64,000 nt of DNA from assembly GCF_000176515.1 (NCBI RefSeq), contig NZ_ADAQ01000013.1, positions 1,079,361 through 1,143,360 on the forward strand, in the 5' to 3' direction. Below are positions 21,834 to 33,866 of this stretch, piece by piece. The stretch is from Grimontia hollisae CIP 101886 (GTDB taxonomy: Bacteria; Pseudomonadota; Gammaproteobacteria; Enterobacterales; Vibrionaceae). Under the pieces are notes generated by a model. That model saw only the letters and a list, made by a program, of their open reading frames with translations. It did no database searches and was not told the DNA's origin. The translations under genes were made by a program, and so were the position numbers. The stretch's first letter is position 1, and each line of letters begins with the position of its first letter.

Positions 21834-24800
21834 TCAGTCAAATTCCAGCTCGACCTGTTTGTCGCCGAGCAGCGTTTTTAAATCGTCGATCAGCTTGTCA
21901 TCCGGTGTAACACGCCACTCCGCACCTAAGACCAATTTGGCACGCGCATTGTCACGCTGATAGTAAAGGTTCACCGGTACTGTACCGGCACGGTGTGGCA
22001 CCAGAATATCACTGAACCGTTCAAAAAATTTGTTATCAATTTGCCTGTCAGTCACAGAGATAGCAAGACCACGCAGGTACTTTTCACGCGCTTGGGATAT
22101 ATCAAGCACTTCTCGTGCCGACATTTTAAGGCCACCGTTGAAGTCATCAAAGCTGACCTGTCCGGATACCACCAAAATTCGGTCTTTTTCGATGAGATCC
22201 AGATACTTTTCCAGCGCATCTGAGAACAACATCACTTCCATACGGCCCGAGCGATCATCCAAAGTCAGGATACCGATACGTGTCCCCCGTTTGGTGGTCA
22301 TGACACGGGCAGCAATCACCAGCCCCGCGACCGTTGATACCACATCACGTTTAGTGGCATGGGCATCTTCAAGGCGCCAGGTGATGTAATGTTTCAGCTC
22401 TTTCACATAGCTGTTTATTGGATGACCTGTCAGGTATAGTCCTAGGGTCTCTCGTTCCCCTTCCAGCCAGACTTTATCCGGCCACGGCGGCACTTTGGTG
22501 TATTTGTGCTCAACCTCTTCCGGAGCAGCAGTCAACACACCAAACATATCGGTTTGCCCAAACGCTTCCGCCTGATGATGTTGGCTGGCTGATTTCAGTG
22601 CGTCATCCAGTGATGCCATCATGGCAGCTCGGTGTGGTCCCAGCCTGTCCATCGCGCCTGACTGGATAAGTTTCTCAATCACGCGCTTGTTCACTTTTTT
22701 GGTGTCGATGCGGGCACAGAAGTCGAACAAGTCGCGGAAGTATCCGCCTTCTTCACGGGCCTTGATGATGTTTTCAATCGGCGCTTCACCCACCCCTTTG
22801 ATCGCCCCGATACCGTAAACAATCTCACCTTTCTCGTTCACATTGAAACGGTAAAGACCTGCATTCACATCCGGCGGTAGTATGGTGAGTTTCATCCGGC
22901 GGCACTCTTCCACCAACCCCACTATCTTGTCGGTATTATCCATATCAGCGGTCATCACCGCTGCCATGAATTCTGCCGGGAAGTGGGTTTTGAGCCAAAG
23001 CGTCTGGTAGGAAACCAGTGCGTAGGCGGCAGAGTGCGATTTGTTGAAACCGTACCCGGCAAATTTCTCTACCAGGTCAAAGATGCGCATCGCCAGTTCG
23101 CCGTCAACGCCATTTTTGATCGCGCCCTGTTCGAAGGTCGCGCGTTGCTTGGCCATCTCTTCGGGCTTTTTCTTACCCATTGCACGGCGCAAAAGATCAG
23201 CGCCCCCCAGTGAGTAGCCCGCGAGCACCTGCGCAATCTGCATCACCTGTTCCTGATAGAGGATGATGCCGTAGGTGGGATCAAGGATCTCTTTTAGTGA
23301 CTCGTGTTGCCACTTTTCGTCCGGGTATGAGACGGCTTCACGACCGTGCTTACGGTCGATGAAGTTATCTACCATGCCCGATTGCAGTGGCCCTGGGCGG
23401 AACAGCGCCACCAGTGCGATCATGTCTTCGAAACAGTCAGGTTTCAGGCGCTTTATCAGTTCCTTCATACCCCGCGATTCAAGCTGGAATACCGCCGTTG
23501 TCTCCGCGTTTTGAAGCAACCGGAATGACGCCTGATCATCCATTTTAATAGCGTCAATACGCACTGGCGCCTGACCCATTTTCTCCAGGCGCGGGTTAAT
23601 CATCGATAACGCCCAGTCGATAATGGTCAGGGTACGTAGGCCGAGAAAGTCAAATTTAACCAGACCAGCGGTTTCCACATCGTTCTTGTCAAACTGGGTT
23701 ACCGGGAAATTGCCTTCACTATCACAATACAGTGGCGCGAAGTCAGTAATAGTCGTAGGCGATATAACCACGCCACCCGCATGCTTACCGGCGTTACGGG
23801 TACACCCCTCAAGAATACGGCAGGTGTCAATCAGCTCGCGGACTTCTTCGTCAGCTTCATAGAGTTCAGCCAGCTGGGGCTCTGCCTCAAACGCCTTCGC
23901 CAGTGTCATGCCCGGATCGGGTGGTACTAACTTGGAAATACGGTCAACGAAACCGTAGGGGTGACCCAGCACCCGGCCGACATCGCGGATAACCGCTTTC
24001 GCTGCCATGGTACCGAAAGTGATGATTTGTGATACCGCATCACGGCCATACATCTCGGCGACGTGATCGATCACCTTATCACGTTTATCCATGCAGAAAT
24101 CGACATCGAAGTCAGGCATGGAAACACGTTCCGGGTTGAGGAAACGTTCGAACAGCAGGTCAAATTCCAGCGGATCCAGATCGGTGATTTTCAGGGCGTA
24201 CGCCACCAGCGAGCCTGCGCCGGAACCACGTCCCGGTCCCACTGGAATGTTGTTGTCCTTCGACCACTGGATAAACTCCATCACGATCAGGAAGTAACCC
24301 GGAAATCCCATCTGGTTAATAACCTGAAGTTCAATGTCCAGACGCTCATCGTATTCCGGACGTTTTTCGGCACGCACCTCAGGATCCGGGAACAGAAACT
24401 CGAGACGCTCCTCAAGCCCCTCTTTGGATTTTTTGATCAGGAACTCACCGATTTCCATGCCTTCTGTCGGGAAGTTAGGCAGGAAGTATTCATTCAGGCG
24501 CACCGTCACATTACAGCGCTTGGCGATTTCTACTGTGTTTGCCAGGGCTTCCGGAATGTCCTGGAACAGCTCACACATTTCCTCTTCGCTGCGAAGGTAT
24601 TGTTGTGGGCTGTAATTTTTCGGCCTGCGCGGATCTTCAAGGGTATAGCCATCATGGATGGCAACACGGATTTCGTGGGCATCAAACAAATCCGGGGTCA
24701 GGAAGCACACTTCATTGGTGGCAACCACTGGCAGTCCCTGCTCTTCTGCAAACTCCACGGCAAAGTGCAGGTAGGCCTCTTCGTCGGCACGACCGGTGCG

Positions 24801-25313
24801 GATAAGCTCAATGTAATAGGCATCAGGGAAATGCTGCTGATAAAAAGCTGCGCACTGCGCCGCCAGCGCCATATTGCCTTTCAGCAACGCCTTACCCACA
24901 TCACCGTTTTTGCCGCCAGAAAGGATAATCAGGCCATCCTTAAGCTCTGCCAGCCATTGGATGTCAATCACTGGCTGGTGCTGGATATGGCCGCGAAGAT
25001 AGGCTTTTGAAATCAGTAGCGTCAGGTTTTTATACCCGGCATTATTGGCAGCCAGCACGGTAATTTGGCAAAGGTCATCACCAAAGGTGTCTGTCTGCAT
25101 TTTAAAGTCAGCGCCGATGATCGGCTTCACACCACTGCTTTGTGCCGTGTTATAAAACTTCACCAGGCCACACAGGTTGGTGAAGTCAGTCAATGCCATG
25201 GCGGGCATACCAAGCTCTGCCACTTTTTTAACCAGTGGCGGCACTTTGCCAAGGCCATCGACCATGGAAAAGTCACTGTGAACACGGAGATGAATAAAGC
25301 GTGGGTCTGACAT
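21834..25313 (-). CDS. dnaE: DNA polymerase III subunit alpha
   Basis: The replicative polymerase catalytic subunit. At 1159 residues it matches the E. coli enzyme (1160). It has an N-terminal PHP domain ([15 protein letters not shown]), the palm with two catalytic aspartates in MPDFDVDFC near residue 400 and a third Asp in the following strand, the fingers region, a beta-clamp-binding element and helix-hairpin-helix region in the last third, then an OB-fold ([20 protein letters not shown]) and a C-terminal tau-binding domain. The start at 25313 is chosen because homologues begin MxDPRFxHLRxHSD. It sits between rnhB and accA. Confidence 0.98.
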   Translation of the reverse strand: MSDPRFIHLRVHSDFSMVDGLGKVPPLVKKVAELGMPAMALTDFTNLCGLVKFYNTAQSSGVKPIIGADFKMQTDTFGDDLCQITVLAANNAGYKNLTLLISKAYLRGHIQHQPVIDIQWLAELKDGLIILSGGKNGDVGKALLKGNMALAAQCAAFYQQHFPDAYYIELIRTGRADEEAYLHFAVEFAEEQGLPVVATNEVCFLTPDLFDAHEIRVAIHDGYTLEDPRRPKNYSPQQYLRSEEEMCELFQDIPEALANTVEIAKRCNVTVRLNEYFLPNFPTEGMEIGEFLIKKSKEGLEERLEFLFPDPEVRAEKRPEYDERLDIELQVINQMGFPGYFLIVMEFIQWSKDNNIPVGPGRGSGAGSLVAYALKITDLDPLEFDLLFERFLNPERVSMPDFDVDFCMDKRDKVIDHVAEMYGRDAVSQIITFGTMAAKAVIRDVGRVLGHPYGFVDRISKLVPPDPGMTLAKAFEAEPQLAELYEADEEVRELIDTCRILEGCTRNAGKHAGGVVISPTTITDFAPLYCDSEGNFPVTQFDKNDVETAGLVKFDFLGLRTLTIIDWALSMINPRLEKMGQAPVRIDAIKMDDQASFRLLQNAETTAVFQLESRGMKELIKRLKPDCFEDMIALVALFRPGPLQSGMVDNFIDRKHGREAVSYPDEKWQHESLKEILDPTYGIILYQEQVMQIAQVLAGYSLGGADLLRRAMGKKKPEEMAKQRATFEQGAIKNGVDGELAMRIFDLVEKFAGYGFNKSHSAAYALVSYQTLWLKTHFPAEFMAAVMTADMDNTDKIVGLVEECRRMKLTILPPDVNAGLYRFNVNEKGEIVYGIGAIKGVGEAPIENIIKAREEGGYFRDLFDFCARIDTKKVNKRVIEKLIQSGAMDRLGPHRAAMMASLDDALKSASQHHQAEAFGQTDMFGVLTAAPEEVEHKYTKVPPWPDKVWLEGERETLGLYLTGHPINSYVKELKHYITWRLEDAHATKRDVVSTVAGLVIAARVMTTKRGTRIGILTLDDRSGRMEVMLFSDALEKYLDLIEKDRILVVSGQVSFDDFNGGLKMSAREVLDISQAREKYLRGLAISVTDRQIDNKFFERFSDILVPHRAGTVPVNLYYQRDNARAKLVLGAEWRVTPDDKLIDDLKTLLGDKQVELEFD

Positions 25314-25378
25314 AGTACTCTTACGTGACTGATTTATGGTATTGAATGCAGGGAGAGTGAACCTCTCCCTGACAAGCA

Positions 25379-25981
25379 TTATGCAATGCCAAGCGCCTTC
25401 TTAACAGGCTTAAAGCTCTTACGGTGCTCAAGGATCGCACCATGGGTAGCCAGTGCTTCAAAATGCACCTTGGTTGGGTAACCTTTGTGCTTGGCAAAGC
25501 CATATTGGGGATATTTGGCATCAAGCGCTTCCATTTCACGATCGCGGACTACTTTCGCCAGAATGGAAGCCGCGCTGATTTCGGCCACACGAAGGTCTCC
25601 CTTCACCACAGCCTGTGCAGGAACCGTTAACCCTTGGGGCACGCGATTGCCATCAATCAGCACAAAATCAGGCTTGATGTTCAGGCCCGCAACTGCGCGT
25701 TCCATAGCCAGCATGGTTGCGGAAAGAATATTGAGTTCATCAATCTCTTCCGGTTCAGCTCGCCCTAATGACCAGGCCAGTGCTTTTTCTTTTATCTCTT
25801 CAAACAGCACAGCACGTTTTTTGTCTGTCAGCTTTTTAGAGTCGGTTAAACCTTCAATCGGGTTATTGGGGTCTAAGATCACGGCAGCAGTGACAACCGC
25901 ACCAACAAGCGGCCCACGGCCCACTTCATCTACGCCGGCAATCAGTCTGGCATCAGGGTATACAAAAGGTTCGAAATCCAT
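25379..25981 (-). CDS. rnhB: Ribonuclease HII
   Basis: Cuts RNA in RNA-DNA hybrids and 5' of single ribonucleotides in DNA. The 200-residue protein carries the type 2 RNase H signature [13 protein letters not shown] (acidic residues at 18-19), [18 protein letters not shown] with a catalytic Asp, and [14 protein letters not shown]. Its end, [16 protein letters not shown] and HRKSFKPV, is also typical. It begins 3 bp after the lpxB stop codon and so is translated in the same operon; the next gene is dnaE. Confidence 0.97.
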   Translation of the reverse strand: MDFEPFVYPDARLIAGVDEVGRGPLVGAVVTAAVILDPNNPIEGLTDSKKLTDKKRAVLFEEIKEKALAWSLGRAEPEEIDELNILSATMLAMERAVAGLNIKPDFVLIDGNRVPQGLTVPAQAVVKGDLRVAEISAASILAKVVRDREMEALDAKYPQYGFAKHKGYPTKVHFEALATHGAILEHRKSFKPVKKALGIA

Positions 25982-25984
25982 CGA

Positions 25985-27124
25985 CTACCGTCCTATCAAT
26001 GTCAGCACGGCCTGTGCCGACGATTTATCGGCATCACAGCGGATGATGTCATGCAAACGGGTGAATTCAGCCATCAAAGCGCCATTGTCACTTTCCAGAT
26101 AACCGGAAACGTCTTGCGCCAGGATGTCTGGCACACAGGCTTCCTGCAATCGCTCTGGCACCAGCTCCCGGCCTGCAAGGATATTGGGCAAAGAAACAAA
26201 TTCGGTTTTCAGCATGCGCCTGGCAATCCAGGCGGTAATAGCATTCACTTTGTAACCCACCACCATCGGCCGTTTGACCAACATACACTCAAGCGCTACC
26301 GTACCGGATGCCAACAACACAGCGTCAGACGCGGTGATCACATTGCGCGCGGTATCGTCGACCAGCACAAAATCAAGCTCTGGTGCTGTTTGCTGCCAGG
26401 CTTGTTCAAACTGCACCCGGCGCTTTTCATTCACCAGGGCAACCACAAATGCCAAATCGGGGTATTTCGCGTTGAGCAGTTTGCAGGTTTCAATGAACAC
26501 CGGTGCCAGCTGTTTCATTTCGCCGCCCCGGCTTCCCGGCAAAACAGCAAGGTAGCGTTTATCCTGCTCCAGTCCCAACAAGGTTTTTGCAGCGGCTTTG
26601 TCGCTGACCATAGGGATATCATCCGCCATGGTGTGACCAACAAAATGGCACGGCACATCAAATTGGTCGTAAAACGCTTTTTCAAACGGTAGGAGCGCCA
26701 GTACCAGATCAGTCGCAGCGGCGATTTTAAAAATACGCTTCTGTCGCCAGGCCCAGACGCTGGGACTGACATAATGCACCGTTTTTATTCCGTTTTCTTT
26801 GAGGGATTTTTCCAACCGAAGGTTGAAATCCGGCGCATCGATGCCAACGAACACATCCGGTGGATGGGCAATAAAGTGGTCCACCAGTTCACGTTTCACT
26901 TGCAGCAACCGACGCAGCCGCCCAAGCACTTCCACCAGCCCCATGACAGCCAGCTCTTCCATATCGAACAGGGTTTCACAACCGAGGGCTTTCATGCGTG
27001 GACCGCCGATGCCCACAAATTCCGCATCCGGGTACATTTCTTTCACCGCACGGATAAAACCCGCACCTAAAATATCGCCGGAGAGTTCCCCGGCGACGAT
27101 TCCAATTCGAAGTGGCTTAGTCAT
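25985..27124 (-). CDS. lpxB: Lipid-A-disaccharide synthase
   Basis: Joins UDP-2,3-diacylglucosamine and lipid X to form the lipid A disaccharide, at the cytoplasmic face of the inner membrane. The 379-residue protein is a family-19 glycosyltransferase with the N-terminal [32 protein letters not shown] and PFEKAFY, and the C-terminal sugar-nucleotide part with LASGTVALE and PMVVGYK. Its ATG overlaps the lpxA stop (shared base at 27124), so translation is coupled. It lies in the conserved lpxD-fabZ-lpxA-lpxB-rnhB series. Confidence 0.97.
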   Translation of the reverse strand: MTKPLRIGIVAGELSGDILGAGFIRAVKEMYPDAEFVGIGGPRMKALGCETLFDMEELAVMGLVEVLGRLRRLLQVKRELVDHFIAHPPDVFVGIDAPDFNLRLEKSLKENGIKTVHYVSPSVWAWRQKRIFKIAAATDLVLALLPFEKAFYDQFDVPCHFVGHTMADDIPMVSDKAAAKTLLGLEQDKRYLAVLPGSRGGEMKQLAPVFIETCKLLNAKYPDLAFVVALVNEKRRVQFEQAWQQTAPELDFVLVDDTARNVITASDAVLLASGTVALECMLVKRPMVVGYKVNAITAWIARRMLKTEFVSLPNILAGRELVPERLQEACVPDILAQDVSGYLESDNGALMAEFTRLHDIIRCDADKSSAQAVLTLIGR

Positions 27125-27912
27125 TAGCGAATGATGCCCCGGCTTGACTTGGCAAAGAAATCGATGAAAAGCTGCAGCGCTTCTTCTTCTTTTGCCATTT
27201 CCGCCACTTGCTGTTTGGCTTCGTCCAGAGTTTTCCCCGAACGGTAAAGCACCTTATAAACAGCACGAATCGCTTTAATGGCGCTCTTCTCAAAACCGCG
27301 ACGTTTCAAGCCTTCTACGTTAATACCAAATGGTGCGCAGTGGTTACCCTGAGCCATCACGTAAGGCGGCACGTCCTGAACCACAATCGAACCACCGCCC
27401 AGCATGCAATGGCTGCCAATGGTGCAAAATTGGTGGATCGCACTCATACCGCCCACAATCGCATAGTCACCTACAGTCACATGACCCGCGAGAGTTGCAT
27501 TGTTGGCAAAGATACAACGATCACCAATAGTGCAATCATGCGCCACATGCGCGTTTATCATGAACAGGTTATCGCTGCCCACTTTCGTGACGCCGTTATC
27601 TTGAACCGTACCACGGTGCATGGTGACACTTTCACGGATAGTGTTGCGATCACCAATGATCAATGTGGTTGGTTCACCCGCATATTTCAAATCCTGACAC
27701 TCTTCGCCAATAGAAGCGAACTGGAAGATCTTGTTGTCACGGCCAATCTTGGTTGGTCCTTTGATCACAACGTGAGTGTTGACTTCGGTGCCTTCACCGA
27801 TTTCCACACCAGCACCTATGAATGAAAACGCACCAATCTTGACATTCGCGCCAAGCGTTACGCCTTCTTCAACAACGGCTGTTGGGTGGATTTGTGCGGT
27901 TTCATGAATCAC
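27124..27912 (-). CDS. lpxA: UDP-N-acetylglucosamine acyltransferase
   Basis: Catalyses the first step of lipid A synthesis, transfer of 3-hydroxyacyl from acyl carrier protein to UDP-GlcNAc. The sequence shows the left-handed beta-helix hexapeptide repeats (for example [30 protein letters not shown]), the catalytic His region INAHVAHDC and the C-terminal helical domain ending in SRGIIR. The GTG at 27912 is chosen as start: it gives exactly 262 residues as in E. coli, has GAGAG upstream, and lies 2 bp after the fabZ stop. The frame to 27936 would overlap fabZ. Confidence 0.96.
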   Translation of the reverse strand: MIHETAQIHPTAVVEEGVTLGANVKIGAFSFIGAGVEIGEGTEVNTHVVIKGPTKIGRDNKIFQFASIGEECQDLKYAGEPTTLIIGDRNTIRESVTMHRGTVQDNGVTKVGSDNLFMINAHVAHDCTIGDRCIFANNATLAGHVTVGDYAIVGGMSAIHQFCTIGSHCMLGGGSIVVQDVPPYVMAQGNHCAPFGINVEGLKRRGFEKSAIKAIRAVYKVLYRSGKTLDEAKQQVAEMAKEEEALQLFIDFFAKSSRGIIR

Positions 27913-27914
27913 GG

Positions 27915-28367
27915 TTAAAACTCTCTTCTGGCACATTTCAGATCAGCAGAGCATACGACTTTGCCGTCAACTTTTGCCACACCGGTAAATGCAGCAATAC
28001 CGCGGCGCTCTTTGATAAATTCAACTTCCAGAACCAGTTGATCACCTGGGGTTACCGGCGCGCGGAATTTTGCGTTGTCGATGCTGGCAAAATAGTAAAG
28101 CTCGTTTTCTTTTGGCTGACCAAACGTTTTAAATGCCAACAGGCCAGTTGCCTGAGCCATCGCTTCAAGGATCAATACACCTGGGAAAACGGCCAGTTGC
28201 GGGAAATGCCCGGTAAATTGAGGCTCGTTGACTGACACATTTTTGATCGCATGAAGGTATTTGCCTTCTTCAAAATCGGTCACGCGGTCAATCAGCAAAA
28301 AAGGATAACGGTGTGGCAGCAAGTCTTTAATTTCGTTAACTGTCAGGATTTTATTTTCGCGACTCAA
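27915..28367 (-). CDS. fabZ: 3-hydroxyacyl-[acyl-carrier-protein] dehydratase FabZ
   Basis: Dehydrates 3-hydroxyacyl-ACP in the fatty-acid elongation cycle and competes with LpxA and LpxD for the same substrate. The hot-dog fold motifs are clear: [13 protein letters not shown], then [20 protein letters not shown] with the catalytic His and Glu, then [19 protein letters not shown]. The TTG at 28367 is proposed as start, giving 150 residues (E. coli 151); GGGA is upstream. The frame extends to an ATG at 28424, but that would add about 19 unconserved residues, so the start remains a choice. Confidence 0.93.
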   Translation of the reverse strand: MSRENKILTVNEIKDLLPHRYPFLLIDRVTDFEEGKYLHAIKNVSVNEPQFTGHFPQLAVFPGVLILEAMAQATGLLAFKTFGQPKENELYYFASIDNAKFRAPVTPGDQLVLEVEFIKERRGIAAFTGVAKVDGKVVCSADLKCARREF

Positions 28368-28508
28368 AGTTTTATTCCCGTGTGAAATACTTATTATAGG
28401 TCGTTGAAATGACTGAGAACACAAATGGCCTACACTGCAGGTTCACGGGCGTTTCCATTCAAAATCCACGCACACAGAACCACCAGAGTAGGCCATTGCG
28501 GATGGCGG

Positions 28509-29534
28509 TTACTCGCTGTCTTCCAGTTGTTTTTCAACGGCTTTCAATCGTTTATGCATCTCTTCAATCTTCAGGACCCGGGCAGCGGTTTTGCGCCACT
28601 CCTTGTTAGTCTGAAGAGGGATACCTGAAGAATACATACCAGGTTCAGTGATAGGTCGCATCACCATCGCCATACCTGTGATCGTGACACCATCTGTGAT
28701 TTCCATATGGCCATTAAAGACGCTCGCACCACCAATGATGCACTGCTTGCCGACTTTAAGGCTGCCCGCCATCACCGTTGCGCCAGCAATGGCAGTGTTT
28801 TCACCGATCGAGACATTATGCGCGATCTGGCACTGGTTGTCGATGATCACACCATCAGCAATCACAGTATCTTCGATCGCGCCACGGTCGATGGTCGTAC
28901 AAGCACCAATTTCGACACGATCACCAATCACCACCCGGCCTACCTGTGGAATTTTCACCCAGCGCCCTTTGTCATTGGCATACCCGAAACCATCAGAGCC
29001 AATAACAGTACCAGATTGAATCAGGCAAGATTTTCCTATAACCACGTCATGGTAAACCGTCACATTCGCCCAAAGGCGTGTGTTTGCCCCTAACTTGGCA
29101 TTTTTACCGATAAAGCAACCCGCACCAATCTGCACGCTGTCGCCCAGCTCAACCCCCTCTTCAATCACTGCATTGTGGCCGATAGAGACACCGTCACCCA
29201 ATTTGGCTGAAGGTGAAACATACGCACTCGGTGCAATGTCAGTCGCACACGGAGGGGTACTGTCCAATAGTTGTGCTGTGAGTGCATAACCCAAATACGG
29301 GTCTTTCATCACCAATGCATTTCCGGTGCAGTAAGCGAGGTCGGCTTCCTTGACCATCACGGCACTTGCCTGGCATTCGGCAAGGTGCTTGCGGTATTTA
29401 CTGCTGGACAAAAATGTAATTTGCCCTTCGCCAGCTTTATCCATACCCGCGATTTCGCTGATTTGTACGCTGCCATCACCGTGCAATTCAGCACCCAGTT
29501 TTTCCGCTAATTCAGCGAGCGTAATAGAAGCCAT
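28509..29534 (-). CDS. lpxD: UDP-3-O-(3-hydroxymyristoyl)glucosamine N-acyltransferase
   Basis: Adds the second 3-hydroxyacyl chain in lipid A synthesis. The 341-residue protein (E. coli 341) has an N-terminal uridine-binding domain ([21 protein letters not shown]), a long left-handed beta-helix of hexapeptide repeats from about residue 100 ([23 protein letters not shown] and on), the catalytic His in [10 protein letters not shown], and a C-terminal helix pair ([20 protein letters not shown]). The ATG is preceded by AAGGTAGAG. It starts 8 bp after the skp stop codon, in the usual bamA-skp-lpxD order. Confidence 0.97.
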   Translation of the reverse strand: MASITLAELAEKLGAELHGDGSVQISEIAGMDKAGEGQITFLSSSKYRKHLAECQASAVMVKEADLAYCTGNALVMKDPYLGYALTAQLLDSTPPCATDIAPSAYVSPSAKLGDGVSIGHNAVIEEGVELGDSVQIGAGCFIGKNAKLGANTRLWANVTVYHDVVIGKSCLIQSGTVIGSDGFGYANDKGRWVKIPQVGRVVIGDRVEIGACTTIDRGAIEDTVIADGVIIDNQCQIAHNVSIGENTAIAGATVMAGSLKVGKQCIIGGASVFNGHMEITDGVTITGMAMVMRPITEPGMYSSGIPLQTNKEWRKTAARVLKIEEMHKRLKAVEKQLEDSE

Positions 29535-29542
29535 TCTCTACC

Positions 29543-30052
29543 TTATTTCATTGCTTTCAGTACTTTTTCTGACAGGTCATCTTCCGGGCTGGCATAAAGC
29601 ACGGCCTGACGCTCGATCACCATGTCATAGCCTTCTTTTTGGGCAATATCTGTGATTGCTTTCTGTAACTTCTGAAAAAGTTTACGCTCTTCTTCAACGC
29701 TACGCTTACGCTGATCTTCCTGAAGGTTTTTTGCTTTCAGTTTAAACTCTGCATCCATAGACTGAAGTTCACGCTGCAGTTTTGTGCGATCTTTCTCGCT
29801 CATCAACTCGCCGTTACGTTGCAGTTTTTCAACGCCTTTTTCCAAATCGGCTTTCAGACGTTCAACCTGTGCAATTTGATCTTTGAACTCTTTGCGCAGC
29901 TTTTCGTTGATATTGCTTTCCTGCGCCATTTGCGCAATCACCGGCCCTGTTGCAACATAACCGATTTTTTGCGCAGCTTCCGCGGCTGTTGCATACATGG
30001 AAGCAGTAACAATGGCGAGACTAAGGCCCGCCGCTTTGATAGTAGGTTTCAA
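29543..30052 (-). CDS. skp: Periplasmic chaperone Skp (OmpH)
   Basis: A trimeric periplasmic chaperone that holds unfolded outer-membrane proteins for the BAM complex. The 169-residue precursor has a signal peptide (about residues 1-26, cut after an Ala-rich site near AAEA) followed by a small core strand KIGYVATGPVIAQM and two long helices forming the tentacle (charged coiled coil, about 45-130), then the closing strands KEGYDMVIERQAVLYASP. The start codon is TTG at 30052, preceded by a good AGGAG; no ATG is available before the signal sequence. It lies between bamA and lpxD. Confidence 0.95.
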   Translation of the reverse strand: MKPTIKAAGLSLAIVTASMYATAAEAAQKIGYVATGPVIAQMAQESNINEKLRKEFKDQIAQVERLKADLEKGVEKLQRNGELMSEKDRTKLQRELQSMDAEFKLKAKNLQEDQRKRSVEEERKLFQKLQKAITDIAQKEGYDMVIERQAVLYASPEDDLSEKVLKAMK

Positions 30053-30073
30053 GCTTTTCTCCTAACGTTGAGA

Positions 30074-32473
30074 TCAGAATGTACGGCCGATGGTAAAGGT
30101 GAAGAATTCCTCATCATCACCTTCATACTTCTTAATAGGTTTGGACAGCGAAAAGACCAGAGGCCCCATCGGTGAGCGCCATTGGATTGCTACCCCGTAT
30201 GACGCACGGTAGTTTGACGGATCGCTGTAATCATAGATATATTCCTGTCCGCTGATCACCCGGGCATTGTCTAAGTCGTACTCAGTATCCCAAACAGAAG
30301 CCGCATCAACAAATACACTGGTGCGAAGTGAATTTTTCATTTCAGCAGAAACAAACGGTGTTGGCACAATCAGCTCAACGCTAGCCAGAGCAATAGCATT
30401 CCCCCCAACGGAGTCATTACTGCCCACCAATGCCGGGTTATTCCCCGCACCTTGGTCATATACAGCTCTCGGTCCTGCGGTGTTTGAGCGGAAGCCTCGT
30501 AATGTCGAATAACCACCAGCGTAGAAATTCTCATAAAATGGCAACAAGTAATCGTTATCACCGTTTTGACCATAGCCATTACCGTACCCCAGTCGGCCAC
30601 GCATCAATAGTGAGAAATTATGGTCTTCATCAAGCGGAAAGTACTGGCGTATATCGTACTGTAACTTGAAATACTGGGTGTCAGACCCAGGCACAGTCAT
30701 ACGGAATGACGCGCGCTGATAGCTACCGGCTGTCGGGAAAAAGCCACGGTTGAGGTTATTCCGGGTCCAACTGACAGACCAATCAAAGTCATCGACTTCA
30801 AGTCCCCCATCGTCCGTCACATTATCTTCCATCGAGTCCAGGAATTTCTGGATCTGGTAATATCCCCCCAGATTCTCAATCTGGCGGTGGGTATACCCCA
30901 AAGAGAAGTCAAAGAAATTGATTTCATCAAACGGGAAGCCCCAGGTCAGGCTAGTGCCATAGCTTTTATCCGTATAATCAACAATGTTTGCATCAGACGC
31001 TTCAAACTCATTGTAGAAAATCTTACCACCAAGGCTGATGCCATCGAGGGTGAAGTAAGGATCACGGTAATCTAATGTCAGGTTTTTCTGGAAATCATTA
31101 ACCATGGCGTTGATACCAAAGCGATTACCAGTACCTGCAAAGTTATCCTGCTGCAAGCCTGCCTGGAAGCTGATACCCGACTCAGTCCCGTAGCCAATAC
31201 CAAAGTTGACGCTACCCGAATTGGTTTCTTTTACGACATACTCAACATCGACCTGATCATCAGTACCCGGCACACGGGTGGTACGGACATCCACCGTCTC
31301 AAAGAAACCCAGACGATTCAGACGGTCTTTACTGGTCTCGACAGATTTCGCATTCAGCCAGGAGCCTTCCATCTGGCGCATTTCACGACGCAATACTTCG
31401 TCTTTAGTGATTTGGTTACCGGAAAATTTAATATTGCGAACGTAAATACGTTTACCCGGTTCCACATTCACATTCAGCGCAACCGTGTTGGCTTCATCAT
31501 CAAAGTCCGGAATGGTCGAAACCTGTGGGTAGGCATAGCCCTGCTCACCCAGCTTGCGCTTGATTTCATCTTCAAGGTGAGTAACTTTCTCGCCATTATA
31601 GGTCTCACCCACGTCAAACTGGACCAGAGACGCAAATGTTTCGCTGTCTTTACCGCCACGGAAATTGACTTCAGAGACCGTATAAGGTTCTCCCTCGTCG
31701 ATATTCAGGGTGATATATACGCCCTTTTTGTCCGGAGAAATAGAGACATTGGCAGACTCGACACGGAATTTCAGGTAACCCCGGTTGAGGTAGAAAGAGC
31801 GGAGGTTTTCCAAATCACCGGCCAATGCCTGCTTTTGGTATTGCTCATTAGCCAGAAAGTTCCACCAGGGCACATCAGCACGGAGCTTGAAAATACCTCT
31901 CAGCTCTTCATCAGAGAAGACATCGTTGCCGATGATATTGATTTGCTGAATCTTGGCGGACATACCTTCGGTAAAAACAAACTTCACATCGGCACGGTTA
32001 CGTGGCAAAGGCGTGATCACGGTATCGACCAACGCATTGTACTTACCGACACTGTAGTAAAAATCTTCCAGACCTTTCTCAATGTTCGACAGTTTAGTGC
32101 GGTCCAGAGACTCGCCCACGCGGAGCCCTGATGCAGCGAGATTCTCCTGGAGCATTTCTTCTTTAATGGCCTTATTACCTGAAAAAGAAATGCTGGCAAT
32201 TGTTGGCCGTTCGATGACTTCCACCAACAGGTCATCACCATCACGATATACACGGACGTCCTCGAAGTTACCGGTAGAAAACAAAGATTTAATGATCCCG
32301 GACACATCATTTTCGTCGATGTTGTCGCCAACCCTTACCGGCATTGCGAGCAACGCAGCACCGAGGCTGACACGCTGAAGCCCCTCAAATCGAATATCAT
32401 CCACTACGAACTCATCGGCCGTAACAGAACTGGAGAAGAGAAGAGAGGCCAATAGAAGTTTTTTCATCGCCAT
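30074..32473 (-). CDS. bamA: Outer membrane protein assembly factor BamA
   Basis: The central, essential component of the BAM complex that folds beta-barrels into the outer membrane. The chosen start gives MAMKKLLLASLLFSS, the same beginning as E. coli BamA; the ATG at 32488 lies only one base after its AAGGA. The 799 residues comprise a signal peptide, five POTRA domains (about 22-420, beginning FVVDDIRFEGLQRVS) and an Omp85 barrel. The extracellular loop 6 motif, VRGF in E. coli, is here LRGF in STLRGFRSN. The protein ends in FTIGRTF, the C-terminal aromatic signal. It lies between rseP and skp. Confidence 0.97.
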   Translation of the reverse strand: MAMKKLLLASLLFSSSVTADEFVVDDIRFEGLQRVSLGAALLAMPVRVGDNIDENDVSGIIKSLFSTGNFEDVRVYRDGDDLLVEVIERPTIASISFSGNKAIKEEMLQENLAASGLRVGESLDRTKLSNIEKGLEDFYYSVGKYNALVDTVITPLPRNRADVKFVFTEGMSAKIQQINIIGNDVFSDEELRGIFKLRADVPWWNFLANEQYQKQALAGDLENLRSFYLNRGYLKFRVESANVSISPDKKGVYITLNIDEGEPYTVSEVNFRGGKDSETFASLVQFDVGETYNGEKVTHLEDEIKRKLGEQGYAYPQVSTIPDFDDEANTVALNVNVEPGKRIYVRNIKFSGNQITKDEVLRREMRQMEGSWLNAKSVETSKDRLNRLGFFETVDVRTTRVPGTDDQVDVEYVVKETNSGSVNFGIGYGTESGISFQAGLQQDNFAGTGNRFGINAMVNDFQKNLTLDYRDPYFTLDGISLGGKIFYNEFEASDANIVDYTDKSYGTSLTWGFPFDEINFFDFSLGYTHRQIENLGGYYQIQKFLDSMEDNVTDDGGLEVDDFDWSVSWTRNNLNRGFFPTAGSYQRASFRMTVPGSDTQYFKLQYDIRQYFPLDEDHNFSLLMRGRLGYGNGYGQNGDNDYLLPFYENFYAGGYSTLRGFRSNTAGPRAVYDQGAGNNPALVGSNDSVGGNAIALASVELIVPTPFVSAEMKNSLRTSVFVDAASVWDTEYDLDNARVISGQEYIYDYSDPSNYRASYGVAIQWRSPMGPLVFSLSKPIKKYEGDDEEFFTFTIGRTF

Positions 32474-32510
32474 TGCTTGCTCTGACATTTCCTTGCTAAA
32501 CGCTGAATGT

Positions 32511-33866
32511 TTATAGTCGGGCGAAATCGTTAAAAATCGCGACTGCCATCAATGCTACGATGACAGCAGTGCCTACCCGATATCCCATATCCTGCACTCG
32601 TTCAGAGACGGGGCGACGTGTCACGGCTTCAATACCAAAAAACAACAGGTGTCCGCCATCAAGAACCGGTAACGGTAACAGGTTTATAATGCCTAAATTA
32701 ACGCTGATCAGTGCGAGAAAGCCAAGAAAGTATACCAGACCAAAGTCTGCGGTCATCCCTGCACCTTTTGCAATTGAGATAGGCCCACTCAAATTTTTCA
32801 CTGCCACGTCACCGGTGAACAGCTTTTTAATCATGCCAGCAGTCAATGTGACAACCTGCCAGGTTTTATCCAGTGCCGCAGGAATGGCATCCAATGGCCC
32901 ATGTTGCAGCACCAGCTTGTGTGATTCAGGCCAAGGCGCCACTTCAGGTGCAAACCCAGCATAGCCAATCGCCTTGCCTTCTTGTTCTTTGGAATCAGGG
33001 GTTAACATCAGGGTCAACTCACGACCGTCACGCAACACCACCATAGAAATGACTTTGCCTGGATTAGCACGAATCAAATCAACCACTGCCTCCCAGCCAG
33101 AAACCGGCGTACCGTTGATAGCCAGCAACTCATCGTTGACCATCAACCCCGCCCGTTCTGCCGCACTTCCTTCCATCACCTGGGCAATCACATTGGTGAT
33201 ATCAGGGCGATAGGGGATCATTCCCAGTGTACGCAGTGCCGATTCGGACTCAGGATCAAAAGACCAGGCATCCAGTTCGAGCTTTTTCTCTAACACGTAT
33301 CCTGCATGCTCATCAGGTTTAACCGCCAGCATCATTTCATTGTCACCAATATGGGCAATGAGCTGGAGGTTAACCGATTCCCAATCTGGCGTTTTGATAC
33401 CAGATATCTCAGTTAGTTCCATTCCCGGCTCGATCCCGGCCTGCGCAGCGATAGATTGTGGAACCACATCACCAATAATGGGTTTTACCACCGGTACGCC
33501 AATAAGCGCTACCAACCAATAAGCGACAACCGCAAACAGAAAGTTAGCTACAGGGCCAGCCGCGACAATGGCGCTGCGCTGCCACAGTGGACGGTTGTTA
33601 AATGCCTGCTCACGAAGCGCCGGTGGCACATCGCCTACGCGCTCATCCAGCATTTTCACATACCCACCAAGCGGTATCATCGCCAGAGTATATTCAGTGC
33701 CATCCTTACCGGTTTTCTGCCAGATGGCTTTACCAAAACCAATAGAAAAGCGTTCTACCTTAACACCACATTTCCGAGCAACCCAAAAGTGACCGTACTC
33801 ATGCACTGCAATCAGGATACCGAGGGCTATCAGGAAAAACAGTAAGTTCCAAAGTATGGCGCTCAT
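32511..33866 (-). CDS. rseP: Sigma-E regulator intramembrane protease RseP
   Basis: A site-2 protease that cuts RseA within the membrane after DegS, releasing sigma-E, and also removes leftover signal peptides. The 451 residues contain the zinc motif HEYGH at 22-26 in the first membrane segment, two periplasmic PDZ domains (around 115-300, with AGIEPGMEL and [17 protein letters not shown]), and the C-terminal LPVLDGGH with the third zinc ligand Asp. Its ATG overlaps the dxr stop codon (ATGA at 33866-33863), so translation is coupled. bamA is downstream. Confidence 0.97.
   Translation of the reverse strand: MSAILWNLLFFLIALGILIAVHEYGHFWVARKCGVKVERFSIGFGKAIWQKTGKDGTEYTLAMIPLGGYVKMLDERVGDVPPALREQAFNNRPLWQRSAIVAAGPVANFLFAVVAYWLVALIGVPVVKPIIGDVVPQSIAAQAGIEPGMELTEISGIKTPDWESVNLQLIAHIGDNEMMLAVKPDEHAGYVLEKKLELDAWSFDPESESALRTLGMIPYRPDITNVIAQVMEGSAAERAGLMVNDELLAINGTPVSGWEAVVDLIRANPGKVISMVVLRDGRELTLMLTPDSKEQEGKAIGYAGFAPEVAPWPESHKLVLQHGPLDAIPAALDKTWQVVTLTAGMIKKLFTGDVAVKNLSGPISIAKGAGMTADFGLVYFLGFLALISVNLGIINLLPLPVLDGGHLLFFGIEAVTRRPVSERVQDMGYRVGTAVIVALMAVAIFNDFARL

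Noticed and set aside
24063-25010. A 315-codon frame antisense to dnaE.
   Set aside because: The opposite strand encodes the highly conserved DnaE; long antisense frames are expected from its codon use.
31412-32131. A 239-codon frame antisense to bamA.
   Set aside because: It lies wholly opposite the POTRA-coding part of bamA and has no protein-like motifs.
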